The notes beneath the pieces are model-generated. The model saw only the letters and a list, made by a program, of their open reading frames with translations. It was not told where the DNA came from and did not search any database. Shown piece by piece: positions 54,661 to 61,383 of a stretch of 61,383 bases of DNA (position 1 is the stretch's first letter; each line of letters opens with the position of its first letter). Made by a program: the position numbers and the translations under genes. Where the stretch lies: NCBI GenBank assembly GCA_016841185.1, contig JAENZQ010000021.1, positions 1 to 61,383 of the forward strand. Reading direction: 5' to 3'. The stretch is from Anaerovorax odorimutans. GTDB lineage: Bacteria > Bacillota > Clostridia > Peptostreptococcales > JAAYPU01.

Positions 54661-57219
54661 TCATTTATCCGTTCTTTCCGCTGTTTTTGGTTTATCGTAT
54701 AGCTGTAAAAATTTTTCAACAATTTCCGGATCGAATTGAGTTCCTGAACATCTTTTGATTTCTTCTATAGCTTCCTCATGGGACACAGCTTTGCTGTATA
54801 CCCTTTCATTGGTCATAACATCATAGGCATCTGCAATGGCAATTATCCTTGAGAAAAGTCCGATCTCTTTTTCTTTTAACCCTTGAGGATAACCTGCCCC
54901 ATCCCATCTTTCATGATGAGAAAGAATATAATCTGCATATTGAGCCAGCTCCGGGGTGGATTGTGCGATTCGATAACCTATTTCCGAATGTTTTCTCATT
55001 TCAACCCATTCTTTCTCTGAAAGAGGTCCGGGCTTTAATAGAATCCGATCGCTTATAGCGATTTTACCAATATCATGCAGCATGGACAGTAGGCTTAAAT
55101 CATCCAGTTCATTCTCACTAAGCCCCAATGACCGCCCAATTTCCACGCATAGTCTGGCCATTCTTTCCGCATGCTCCTCTGTCTCATTGCTCCTTTCAAA
55201 TAAAGATTTCTTTAGAGAAGAAATAACAGAACTCCTGAAGCTTCTACTCTCCAAAAGCTTATGCCGGTACATCATTTCTTCAGCAGCTTTTATAATATGT
55301 TTGAAATCTTCACGATGATTATGACGTGTAGCCCGACCCAATGAAATACTTGTTTTTATCGTATTATCACTTCTTTTTTGACATTCTTCCTTAATTTTTA
55401 AACAAATCTGTTCGGCCTGTTTCTCATCCTGCCCGGGGAGCAATATAATAAACTCATCTCCGCCCCAACGTGCCAGAATATCTTTACTGCTGCAGGCATT
55501 TTTAAGAATTTTCGATATTCTTTTCAAAACCCGGTCCCCTTCGGAATGACCGAAAATATCATTTGTGAATTTTAAACCGTTGACATCTCCAATAATAATG
55601 GAACTTGGCAATTCTCCGTCTTTATTAAGCTTTTTTAACTTTTGTTCAAAATAAGTCCTGTTATGCAGCCCGGTCAACATATCATGAAAGCTCATGTAAA
55701 TAATTTCTTTTTCTCTTTTCTTCTCCTCATCCACATCTCTGAAAACAAGTACGACACCGAGGATATTTCCTTTCTCATCACGAATAGGCGCTGCTGTGTC
55801 GGCAATAACTTTCTCAACACCATTTTTTGAAATAATGGCCGTATGATTTGCCAATTCTACTGTTTTCCCTTCCTTTAAAACCTTTTCTACCGGATCTATA
55901 CACCTTAATCTGGTTTTTTCGTTTATAATATGAAATACTTCGGCAAGGGGTTTTCCCATAGCATCCTTCTGTTTCCAACCTGTTAATGACTCAGCCACTG
56001 AATTCATCAACGATATGTTTCCGTGAGCATCTGTTGTAATCACACCATCACCGATAGACTGCAAAGTGGTCTTAAGTCTTTCTTTTTCCGAATAAATGAT
56101 ATGCTCATATTTTTTCTGCTGTGTAACATCACTGAAAACAGTTGCAAAATATCCTTTCTGGGGGCAAAATGCAGATATCTTAAAGTACTTATCCAATGGG
56201 GGGTAAAAAGTTGTAAAAATGGCCGGCTTTCCGGTTTCGACAACCTCTGCATATTCCTTTAAGAACGGCGCTTTCTTCAAATGATAGAATTGACTTGCCA
56301 AAACTCTTTCTTTAATTTTGTCTTTGATTCCTGTATGCCGGTAAAATGCCGGATTCACATCAATTATCCAATAGTCTGAGGCATCCCCTTTATCATCATA
56401 AACCATTTTATGGAGCGCCACTCCTTCTTCCATGTTTAAGAAAAGGCTTTGAAGTTTTGCTTCACTTATTCGCAATTTTTCCTCTGCAATAACCTTATCC
56501 GTTACATCCCAGTCTGCACCGTAATACAGACCGCCTTTGCGGATGCTTCTCCATTCCACATATCGATAAGACCCATCCTTATGCCTTAACCGAACGACAT
56601 AATCTTTGACCGGTTCATAGTTTTCCAGTCTTTTTTGTGCTTTTTCAAATCCTGCCATATCATCAGGGTGTACCAGATCCTGGTAAGTTAACCCTTCAAG
56701 GTCTTCCCGGTTATAGCCTAAAGTCTCTTCCCAGGCTTTGTTGATCATAATAAAGCGTCCTTCTGAATTCGTAATATCAATTAAATCTGCCGTTAAAGCA
56801 AAAAACATATTTGTCATTTCAGTTTGTTTGGTCAATTCATCCTGGGCTTTTCTCTTTTCGGTAATATCTCTCCATACGGCAAATACAATTTGTTTCTTGT
56901 CTTTTACAGGTACATGAGACAGCATGATTTTAAACCAGCGCTCCTGTTTATTACCGTCTATATGCAACCATTCAAATTCCTTTCCATGATAGTATGCTTC
57001 ATCTAAATATTGTATGGATTTTACAACAGAACTTTTTCCGTCAGGCTGAAATTCAGGAGATAGTTCGAAAGGACGTTTGCCCAGTATTTCGTCAAAACTC
57101 TTAAGGTTGAGTGAATCCAGCAATGCCTGATTGCATTTTATAAAAACGCCATCCTCAAGAATCGACATTGGCATATTGGATTTTTCAAACATTAACTGAT
57201 AAAACCCTTCATTCATCAT
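54661..57219 (-). CDS. PAS(x4)-GGDEF-HD-GYP cyclic-di-GMP signalling protein
   Basis: An 852-residue soluble sensor. Four PAS-type domains lie at about 6-125, 128-250, 258-375 and 380-505 (for example DLIDITNSEGRFIMINKAWE and GVITTDAHGNISLMNSVAES), followed by a GGDEF domain with intact RWGGDEF near 586 and an HD-GYP domain with LHDIGKI near 713 and HHERWDGAGYPQGL near 770. Both making and breaking c-di-GMP look possible; an RxxD inhibitory site is not seen five residues before GGDEF. No membrane segment is present. It stands alone. Confidence 0.92.
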   Translation of the reverse strand: MMNEGFYQLMFEKSNMPMSILEDGVFIKCNQALLDSLNLKSFDEILGKRPFELSPEFQPDGKSSVVKSIQYLDEAYYHGKEFEWLHIDGNKQERWFKIMLSHVPVKDKKQIVFAVWRDITEKRKAQDELTKQTEMTNMFFALTADLIDITNSEGRFIMINKAWEETLGYNREDLEGLTYQDLVHPDDMAGFEKAQKRLENYEPVKDYVVRLRHKDGSYRYVEWRSIRKGGLYYGADWDVTDKVIAEEKLRISEAKLQSLFLNMEEGVALHKMVYDDKGDASDYWIIDVNPAFYRHTGIKDKIKERVLASQFYHLKKAPFLKEYAEVVETGKPAIFTTFYPPLDKYFKISAFCPQKGYFATVFSDVTQQKKYEHIIYSEKERLKTTLQSIGDGVITTDAHGNISLMNSVAESLTGWKQKDAMGKPLAEVFHIINEKTRLRCIDPVEKVLKEGKTVELANHTAIISKNGVEKVIADTAAPIRDEKGNILGVVLVFRDVDEEKKREKEIIYMSFHDMLTGLHNRTYFEQKLKKLNKDGELPSSIIIGDVNGLKFTNDIFGHSEGDRVLKRISKILKNACSSKDILARWGGDEFIILLPGQDEKQAEQICLKIKEECQKRSDNTIKTSISLGRATRHNHREDFKHIIKAAEEMMYRHKLLESRSFRSSVISSLKKSLFERSNETEEHAERMARLCVEIGRSLGLSENELDDLSLLSMLHDIGKIAISDRILLKPGPLSEKEWVEMRKHSEIGYRIAQSTPELAQYADYILSHHERWDGAGYPQGLKEKEIGLFSRIIAIADAYDVMTNERVYSKAVSHEEAIEEIKRCSGTQFDPEIVEKFLQLYDKPKTAERTDK

Positions 57220-57366
57220 CTTTCACCCTTTTAATCCGATAGATTGTATACAATTTTTTATATTTATCGACATTTTTTTTATTTTTTTCATTATATCGTC
57301 TTTTTCTATTCTCAACAATAGTAGAATTACAATAATTACATGTAATAACAATTTCTATTACCTTTT

Positions 57367-57402
57367 TAAAATAAAAAATACCCTCTTAATTATTGAGGGC
57401 AT
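57367..57402 (-). terminator. Intrinsic terminator after kal
   Basis: On the minus strand ATGCCCTC pairs with GAGGGTAT (one G-T pair) around an AATAATTA loop, followed by TTTTTTATTTT. It ends the thiolase-hppA-adh-kal run about 45 bases past the kal stop. Confidence 0.88.
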
Positions 57403-57448
57403 TTAACAGGTTCTTATTTAAAATACTGCATTTAACCAAAACTAACAA

Positions 57449-57838
57449 TCATTTTCTTTTACGTTCTTTTAATACTACGCCTATTGCTTCTGCTTTACAA
57501 ACCGTAATCGGCTCATCTAAATAATCTGCTGCAGAGGGACCAATATCCAATCTTGAAGCAACAATTTTTTTGGCTACAAACTTCATTCTTCGAGAAGTAT
57601 TCCCCACTTCACATAATTCTGCATAAGCTTCGATGTAATCACCTGCATAAACAGGAGCCAAAAACTGCACTTCATTATATCTCAAAAATAGTCCTTCATC
57701 TCCATCAAATATGATAGATACTTCTGTAGCTGCATCTCCAAAAAGGCTCAATATGCGTGCACCGTCAACCAGATTACCTCCATAGTGAGCATCGCTTTCT
57801 GACATTCTTACTCTTATTAAAGATGTGATTTTTTCCAT
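57449..57838 (-). CDS. kal: 3-aminobutyryl-CoA ammonia-lyase
   Basis: A hotdog-fold enzyme that eliminates ammonia from L-3-aminobutyryl-CoA to give crotonyl-CoA in lysine fermentation. The 129 residues show [40 protein letters not shown] and [20 protein letters not shown], a strong match to Kal of lysine fermenters. Beta-alanyl-CoA ammonia-lyase is a close relative and cannot be excluded. It is last in the run behind the alcohol dehydrogenase (56 bases) and before a terminator. The other lysine genes (kamA, kce, kdd) are not in the window. Confidence 0.88.
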   Translation of the reverse strand: MEKITSLIRVRMSESDAHYGGNLVDGARILSLFGDAATEVSIIFDGDEGLFLRYNEVQFLAPVYAGDYIEAYAELCEVGNTSRRMKFVAKKIVASRLDIGPSAADYLDEPITVCKAEAIGVVLKERKRK

Positions 57839-57894
57839 TTTTTAGCCTCCTCTCTTTTATCGTTGTCATGATCCTAAAACGCCAACCTTATACA

Positions 57895-59073
57895 CTAACG
57901 ATAAGAATTTTCTAAAATTGATATGCATTCTTCATCTGATAAAACCTTGCGCTCTGCATAAAATTCACTACCAGCATTTGCTTTTGCCAATTCAACAATC
58001 TTTGGAAATTCATGTTTTTTGATTCCATATTCAGACATTTTCAAATCATTTACACCGCAAGCTTTTTTTATCTTAATAAGTGCATCAACAAAATCCATAG
58101 AGCATTTTGCGTGATTTACTCCCAAGGCTCTTGCCATATCTATCATCCTGCCAGAAGTTATGCCTATCTCGGCAATATGTTTGTAATAAGCTTCGCTAAT
58201 CAAAGCCAGCCCTATTCCATGAGGCAGCTCAGGATGCAGCCCACTAAGACCATCTTCCATTGCATGCTCTGCAGTTAGACTTGTAATTGCTAAAAGCATC
58301 CCTGACAAAGTACTGGCCAATGCAACATCGGCTCTTGAATCGATATCGTTACCGTTCTTTACAGCTTTTATTAAGCTTTTTCCAACCAGGGCAATACTTT
58401 TAATTGCAAAAAGATCACTTATCTCATTTGCTTTTTTAGAAAGATACCCTTCCGTACTATGAAACAAAGCATCTAATCCTTGATAAGCTGTCAGCTCCGG
58501 AGGGACACTGAGCATCAAGGTGGGATCTACAACAGCCAGTACCGGAAAAGTTTTAGAAAACCCAAATCCTATTTTTTCACTTGTTTTTTGATTGGATATT
58601 ACCATCCATTGATCTGCTTCAGACCCGGTTCCGGCAGTAGTAGCTATTGCCACAACCGGTAAAGTTTTATTCTTGACCGGTTTGAACTTAGCAGTTCCCC
58701 CATAAAAATAGTCCCATAAATCTCCTTCATTTGTTGCTACAATTGCAATTGCTTTTGATGCGTCTATACTGCTGCCTCCGCCTAATCCAATAATGAAATC
58801 ACATCTGCTTTTTTTAGCAATTTCAGAACCTTCCATTACGCATTCTCGAGTAGGATTAGTTAGTATCTTATCAAATACCACATACTCTATGTTGGAAATT
58901 TCGAGCTGGTGAATTAATCGATCCAAATAACCAAATTTTTTTACTGATTGCCCTGCAGAAGTTACAATCAATGCTTTTCTGCCAGGGAGTGTTTCTTTAT
59001 GAAGTCTTTCCAATATGCCTTCTCCAAACAGAATTTTCGTTGGGATATAATATTTGAATTCCAAATTGCTCAT
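57895..59073 (-). CDS. Iron-containing alcohol dehydrogenase
   Basis: A group III NAD(P)-dependent dehydrogenase of 392 residues. The cofactor motif is GLGGGSSIDASKAIAIVATN; metal ligands lie in GLDALFHSTEGYLS (Asp and His), in the ITSLTAEHAMEDGL segment and in HPELPHGIGLALI. The substrate could be butyraldehyde, acetaldehyde or a hydroxy acid; the sequence does not decide. It lies 36 bases after the pyrophosphatase and ahead of kal, suggesting a role in disposing of reducing power in the same fermentation. Confidence 0.88.
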   Translation of the reverse strand: MSNLEFKYYIPTKILFGEGILERLHKETLPGRKALIVTSAGQSVKKFGYLDRLIHQLEISNIEYVVFDKILTNPTRECVMEGSEIAKKSRCDFIIGLGGGSSIDASKAIAIVATNEGDLWDYFYGGTAKFKPVKNKTLPVVAIATTAGTGSEADQWMVISNQKTSEKIGFGFSKTFPVLAVVDPTLMLSVPPELTAYQGLDALFHSTEGYLSKKANEISDLFAIKSIALVGKSLIKAVKNGNDIDSRADVALASTLSGMLLAITSLTAEHAMEDGLSGLHPELPHGIGLALISEAYYKHIAEIGITSGRMIDMARALGVNHAKCSMDFVDALIKIKKACGVNDLKMSEYGIKKHEFPKIVELAKANAGSEFYAERKVLSDEECISILENSYR

Positions 59074-59109
59074 CCTTTCTCTTTATAATACATCTGCTCT
59101 GGTGAAGGT

Positions 59110-61179
59110 TTAGAAACCAAAAATTCCAGAGCCACCATTTACCAAAATAAATATTGGCGCAAATACAACTGCAACAATGGTCATAAGTTTAATAAGAATA
59201 TTAATAGAGGGACCAGCCGTATCTTTAAACGGATCGCCTACCGTATCTCCTACTACAGATGCTTTATGGGCTTCACTTCCCTTCCCTCCATAATGTCCTT
59301 CTTCAATATATTTTTTTGCATTATCCCAAGCACCACCTGCATTTGCCATCATAATCGCAACTAAAACTCCAGCGGCCGTTGCTCCTGCAAGCATACCGCC
59401 CAGAGCCTCTGCCCCCATAATAGTCCCCACTGCCAAAGGCGCTATTATTGCCAACAACCCGGGAACAACCATTTCTCGGAGAGCAGCTTTTGTACTAATA
59501 TCAACACATTTTGCATAATCCGGAGTTGAAGTTCCTGCCATAAGTCCAGCATCTGCTTTAAACTGTCTTCTTACTTCTTCAATCATCTGAAAAGCAGCTT
59601 TTCCAACTGAATTCATCGTCAAAGCAGAGAATAGGAAGGGAAGCATCGCACCAATAAATAATCCTGCAACCACCTTGGGATTCAGAAGACTGATGGTTAT
59701 ATCAACACGATATCCGGCTTCTAATGCTAATGTCTCTATAACCTGAGAATAAGAAACAAATAACGCCAAAGCCGTAAGCGTAGCAGAGCCAATTGCAAAT
59801 CCTTTTCCTATAGCTGCAGTTGTGTTCCCTACTGAATCCAGCTTATCAGTAATTACTCTCACTTCTTTAGAAAGCTCGGCCATTTCAGCAATTCCACCTG
59901 CATTATCAGCTACAGGACCATAAGCATCTACTGCCACTACCATACCAGCTGTAGAAAGCATCCCTACGGATGCGAGAGCAATCCCATATAAACCTGCAAA
60001 TGCATATGCTACCATGATACCAATTATAATCATAATAATAGGCCATACTGTCGAAAGCATACCAACACCAAACCCACTTATTATTGTTGTAGCAGGCCCT
60101 GTCTGACATTGGTCTGCAATGATCTTCACATGCCTGTAGTCTGCAGAAGTATATATTTCCGTTATTTTTCCAATTACAATACCAGTCAACAAACCGGATA
60201 CAACAGAGAATGCACAATTATAATTCCCGAAGAAATATTTGCTAAGAATAAAGGAAAAGAATACAACAATAATACTGCTGATATATGTTCCAATATTGAG
60301 AGCCGCTGCCGGATTTGTATTTTCATTGCCTTTCACCAGCACGATTCCGATGACAGAAGCAATTATGCCAATTGCCGCCAGTACCAGCGGAAACAAAGAC
60401 CCTTCGTAGGGAAGCAGTTCAAATTCAGGGCCAAAAATTGGATTTATAATCGGTATAATAACCGCTAATGTAATGGCCGAAATAATAGAGCCAACATATG
60501 ATTCAAACAAATCTGACCCCATGCCTGCAACGTCTCCTACATTGTCCCCTACATTATCTGCAATAACAGCAGGATTCCTGGGGTCATCTTCAGGAATTCC
60601 GGCTTCTACCTTACCCACAAGGTCTGCTCCCACATCTGCAGCCTTTGTATATATACCACCTCCAACTCTGCCAAAAAGCGCCATAGATGAAGCTCCAAGC
60701 CCTAATCCTGTTATTACTGAAGCTGAATTGACACCCATTATTACAAATACACCTCCGACTCCCAAAAGCCCCAGCCCTACAACAGAAAGACCCATTACGG
60801 CTCCACTTCTGAAAGCCACCTTAAGCGCTTTGTTCATCCCAGCTTCTTTAGCTGCATTTGCCGTTCTGGCATTCCCTTTTGTTGCTACTCTCATACCAAA
60901 GTAACCTGCAAGTACAGAAAATAGCGCTCCTATTACATACAGCACTGCGGTTGTCCAATTGATTCCAAATCCAAGAACAATAAAAAGCACAATGATTACA
61001 ACTGCCATGGTTTTGTATTCTCTACTCAAAAAAGCCATTGAACCTTCTCTTATGTAGCCTGCAATCTCTTTCATTCTATCAGTACCTTCACTTAAACTGC
61101 CAATCCAAGCAGATAAAATGCAGGCCCCCAATAGAGCCATAATAGCTGCAACAGGTACTGTAATTGCTAATATATTCAT
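59110..61179 (-). CDS. hppA: Membrane-bound ion-pumping pyrophosphatase, K+-dependent type
   Basis: Hydrolyses pyrophosphate and pumps H+ or Na+ outward. The 689 residues form about 16 membrane helices with the substrate motifs [20 protein letters not shown] and [20 protein letters not shown], and the C-terminal [20 protein letters not shown] and [17 protein letters not shown]. The segment [15 protein letters not shown] has Ala where K+-independent enzymes have Lys, so it should need K+. Whether Na+ or H+ is pumped is not settled. In acetyl-CoA-based fermenters it recovers energy from PPi. Confidence 0.94.
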   Translation of the reverse strand: MNILAITVPVAAIMALLGACILSAWIGSLSEGTDRMKEIAGYIREGSMAFLSREYKTMAVVIIVLFIVLGFGINWTTAVLYVIGALFSVLAGYFGMRVATKGNARTANAAKEAGMNKALKVAFRSGAVMGLSVVGLGLLGVGGVFVIMGVNSASVITGLGLGASSMALFGRVGGGIYTKAADVGADLVGKVEAGIPEDDPRNPAVIADNVGDNVGDVAGMGSDLFESYVGSIISAITLAVIIPIINPIFGPEFELLPYEGSLFPLVLAAIGIIASVIGIVLVKGNENTNPAAALNIGTYISSIIVVFFSFILSKYFFGNYNCAFSVVSGLLTGIVIGKITEIYTSADYRHVKIIADQCQTGPATTIISGFGVGMLSTVWPIIMIIIGIMVAYAFAGLYGIALASVGMLSTAGMVVAVDAYGPVADNAGGIAEMAELSKEVRVITDKLDSVGNTTAAIGKGFAIGSATLTALALFVSYSQVIETLALEAGYRVDITISLLNPKVVAGLFIGAMLPFLFSALTMNSVGKAAFQMIEEVRRQFKADAGLMAGTSTPDYAKCVDISTKAALREMVVPGLLAIIAPLAVGTIMGAEALGGMLAGATAAGVLVAIMMANAGGAWDNAKKYIEEGHYGGKGSEAHKASVVGDTVGDPFKDTAGPSINILIKLMTIVAVVFAPIFILVNGGSGIFGF

Positions 61180-61228
61180 TTGCTTAATTCTCCTTTCAAA
61201 TTTCGGTTAGTAATACACAACAAAATGC

Positions 61229-61264
61229 TATAGGTATTTATACTTTCTTGTATAAATACCTATA
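61229..61264. other. 15-bp perfect hairpin between thiolase and hppA
   Basis: TATAGGTATTTATAC pairs fully with GTATAAATACCTATA around a TTTCTT loop. A T run follows it on the plus strand; on the minus strand, the direction of the genes, GCATTTTG follows, so termination would be weak. It may be a partial terminator, an mRNA stabiliser or an operator. It fills most of the gap of about 135 bases. Confidence 0.7.
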
Positions 61265-61313
61265 TATTTTTTTGGAAAAGGATTTTTAATATATACTTTG
61301 AATTTAATTACAA

Positions 61314-61383
61314 CTACATCTCAATAATTACTGCTGTACCCATTCCGCCTCCGGCACACAAGGAAGCGAGCCCGTATTTGTTA
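61314..61383 (-). CDS. Acetyl-CoA acetyltransferase (thiolase), C-terminal end only
   Basis: The window edge cuts this gene. The last 22 residues read KYGLASLCAGGGMGTAVIIE then M and a TAG stop. GLASLCAGGGMGTA is the C-terminal thiolase motif containing a catalytic cysteine. It interconverts acetyl-CoA and acetoacetyl-CoA. It precedes hppA-adh-kal on the same strand, so the cluster probably continues beyond the right edge. Confidence 0.88.
   Translation of the reverse strand, partial: NKYGLASLCAGGGMGTAVIIEM

Overview
The window is a block of chromosome from a spore-forming, anaerobic, low-GC Gram-positive bacterium of the class Clostridia. Support comes from the Bacillus/Clostridium order of the translation genes, a spore-germination (gerA-type) operon, the spore protein YyaC, sigma-H with adjacent Spo0A-type boxes, a membrane pyrophosphatase, and a 3-aminobutyryl-CoA ammonia-lyase typical of amino-acid fermenters. 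I cannot name the species. Almost everything reads on the minus strand; only about 50.4-54.6 kb (DAHP synthase, metal-efflux operon, DUF1657 protein) reads on the plus strand.

Right to left (the direction of transcription), 42.8-0.15 kb is the classic Firmicute trunk: gltX, a T-box leader, cysE-cysS-mrnC, a small membrane-anchored protein, thyA-folA, rlmB, rae1, sigH, tRNA-Thr, tuf copy 2, rpmG-secE-nusG, rplK-rplA, an L10 leader, rplJ-rplL, rpoB-rpoC, rplGB-rpsL-rpsG-fusA-tuf copy 1, then the S10-spc-alpha superoperon from rpsJ to rplQ. Compared with Bacillus subtilis, thyA-folA and tRNA-Thr-tuf are extra in this trunk. The two tuf genes appear identical. rpsE (S5) carries two adjacent in-frame stop codons (TGA TAA) in an otherwise conserved gene, the oddest coding feature here.

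At 43-50.4 kb lie a LysM/G5/M23 peptidase, an Fe-S membrane protein paired with a 45-residue CXXC protein, a gerA-gerC-gerD-like-gerB operon behind a sigma-G-like promoter, and yyaC. At 50.4-54.6 kb are a DAHP synthase, an ArsR/CadC repressor with a clear promoter and operator, a Cd/Zn/Pb-type P-type ATPase and a DUF1657 protein. At 54.7-61.4 kb are a four-PAS GGDEF/HD-GYP protein and a likely fermentation segment: thiolase (cut by the right edge), membrane pyrophosphatase, iron alcohol dehydrogenase and 3-aminobutyryl-CoA ammonia-lyase.

The most unusual non-coding pattern is a dispersed family of intergenic mosaics built from degenerate tandem repeats with a 7-bp period, usually set around a hairpin. 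The hairpin arms differ from copy to copy while staying self-complementary. Copies are seen near 20.6, 31.1, 35.3, 36.2, 37.86, 41.2 and 42.9 kb, and the perfect heptamer array at the left edge looks like an expanded form of one of their motifs. Two copies (36.2 and 41.2 kb) are clearly homologous and inverted. Other regulatory elements read from the sequence are the tRNA-Cys T-box, the L10 leader attenuator, a probable S10 leader, tandem Spo0A boxes at sigH, a possible attenuator ahead of tRNA-Thr-tuf, and several sigma-A promoters and intrinsic terminators. All coordinates and start choices were worked out by eye from the sequence.
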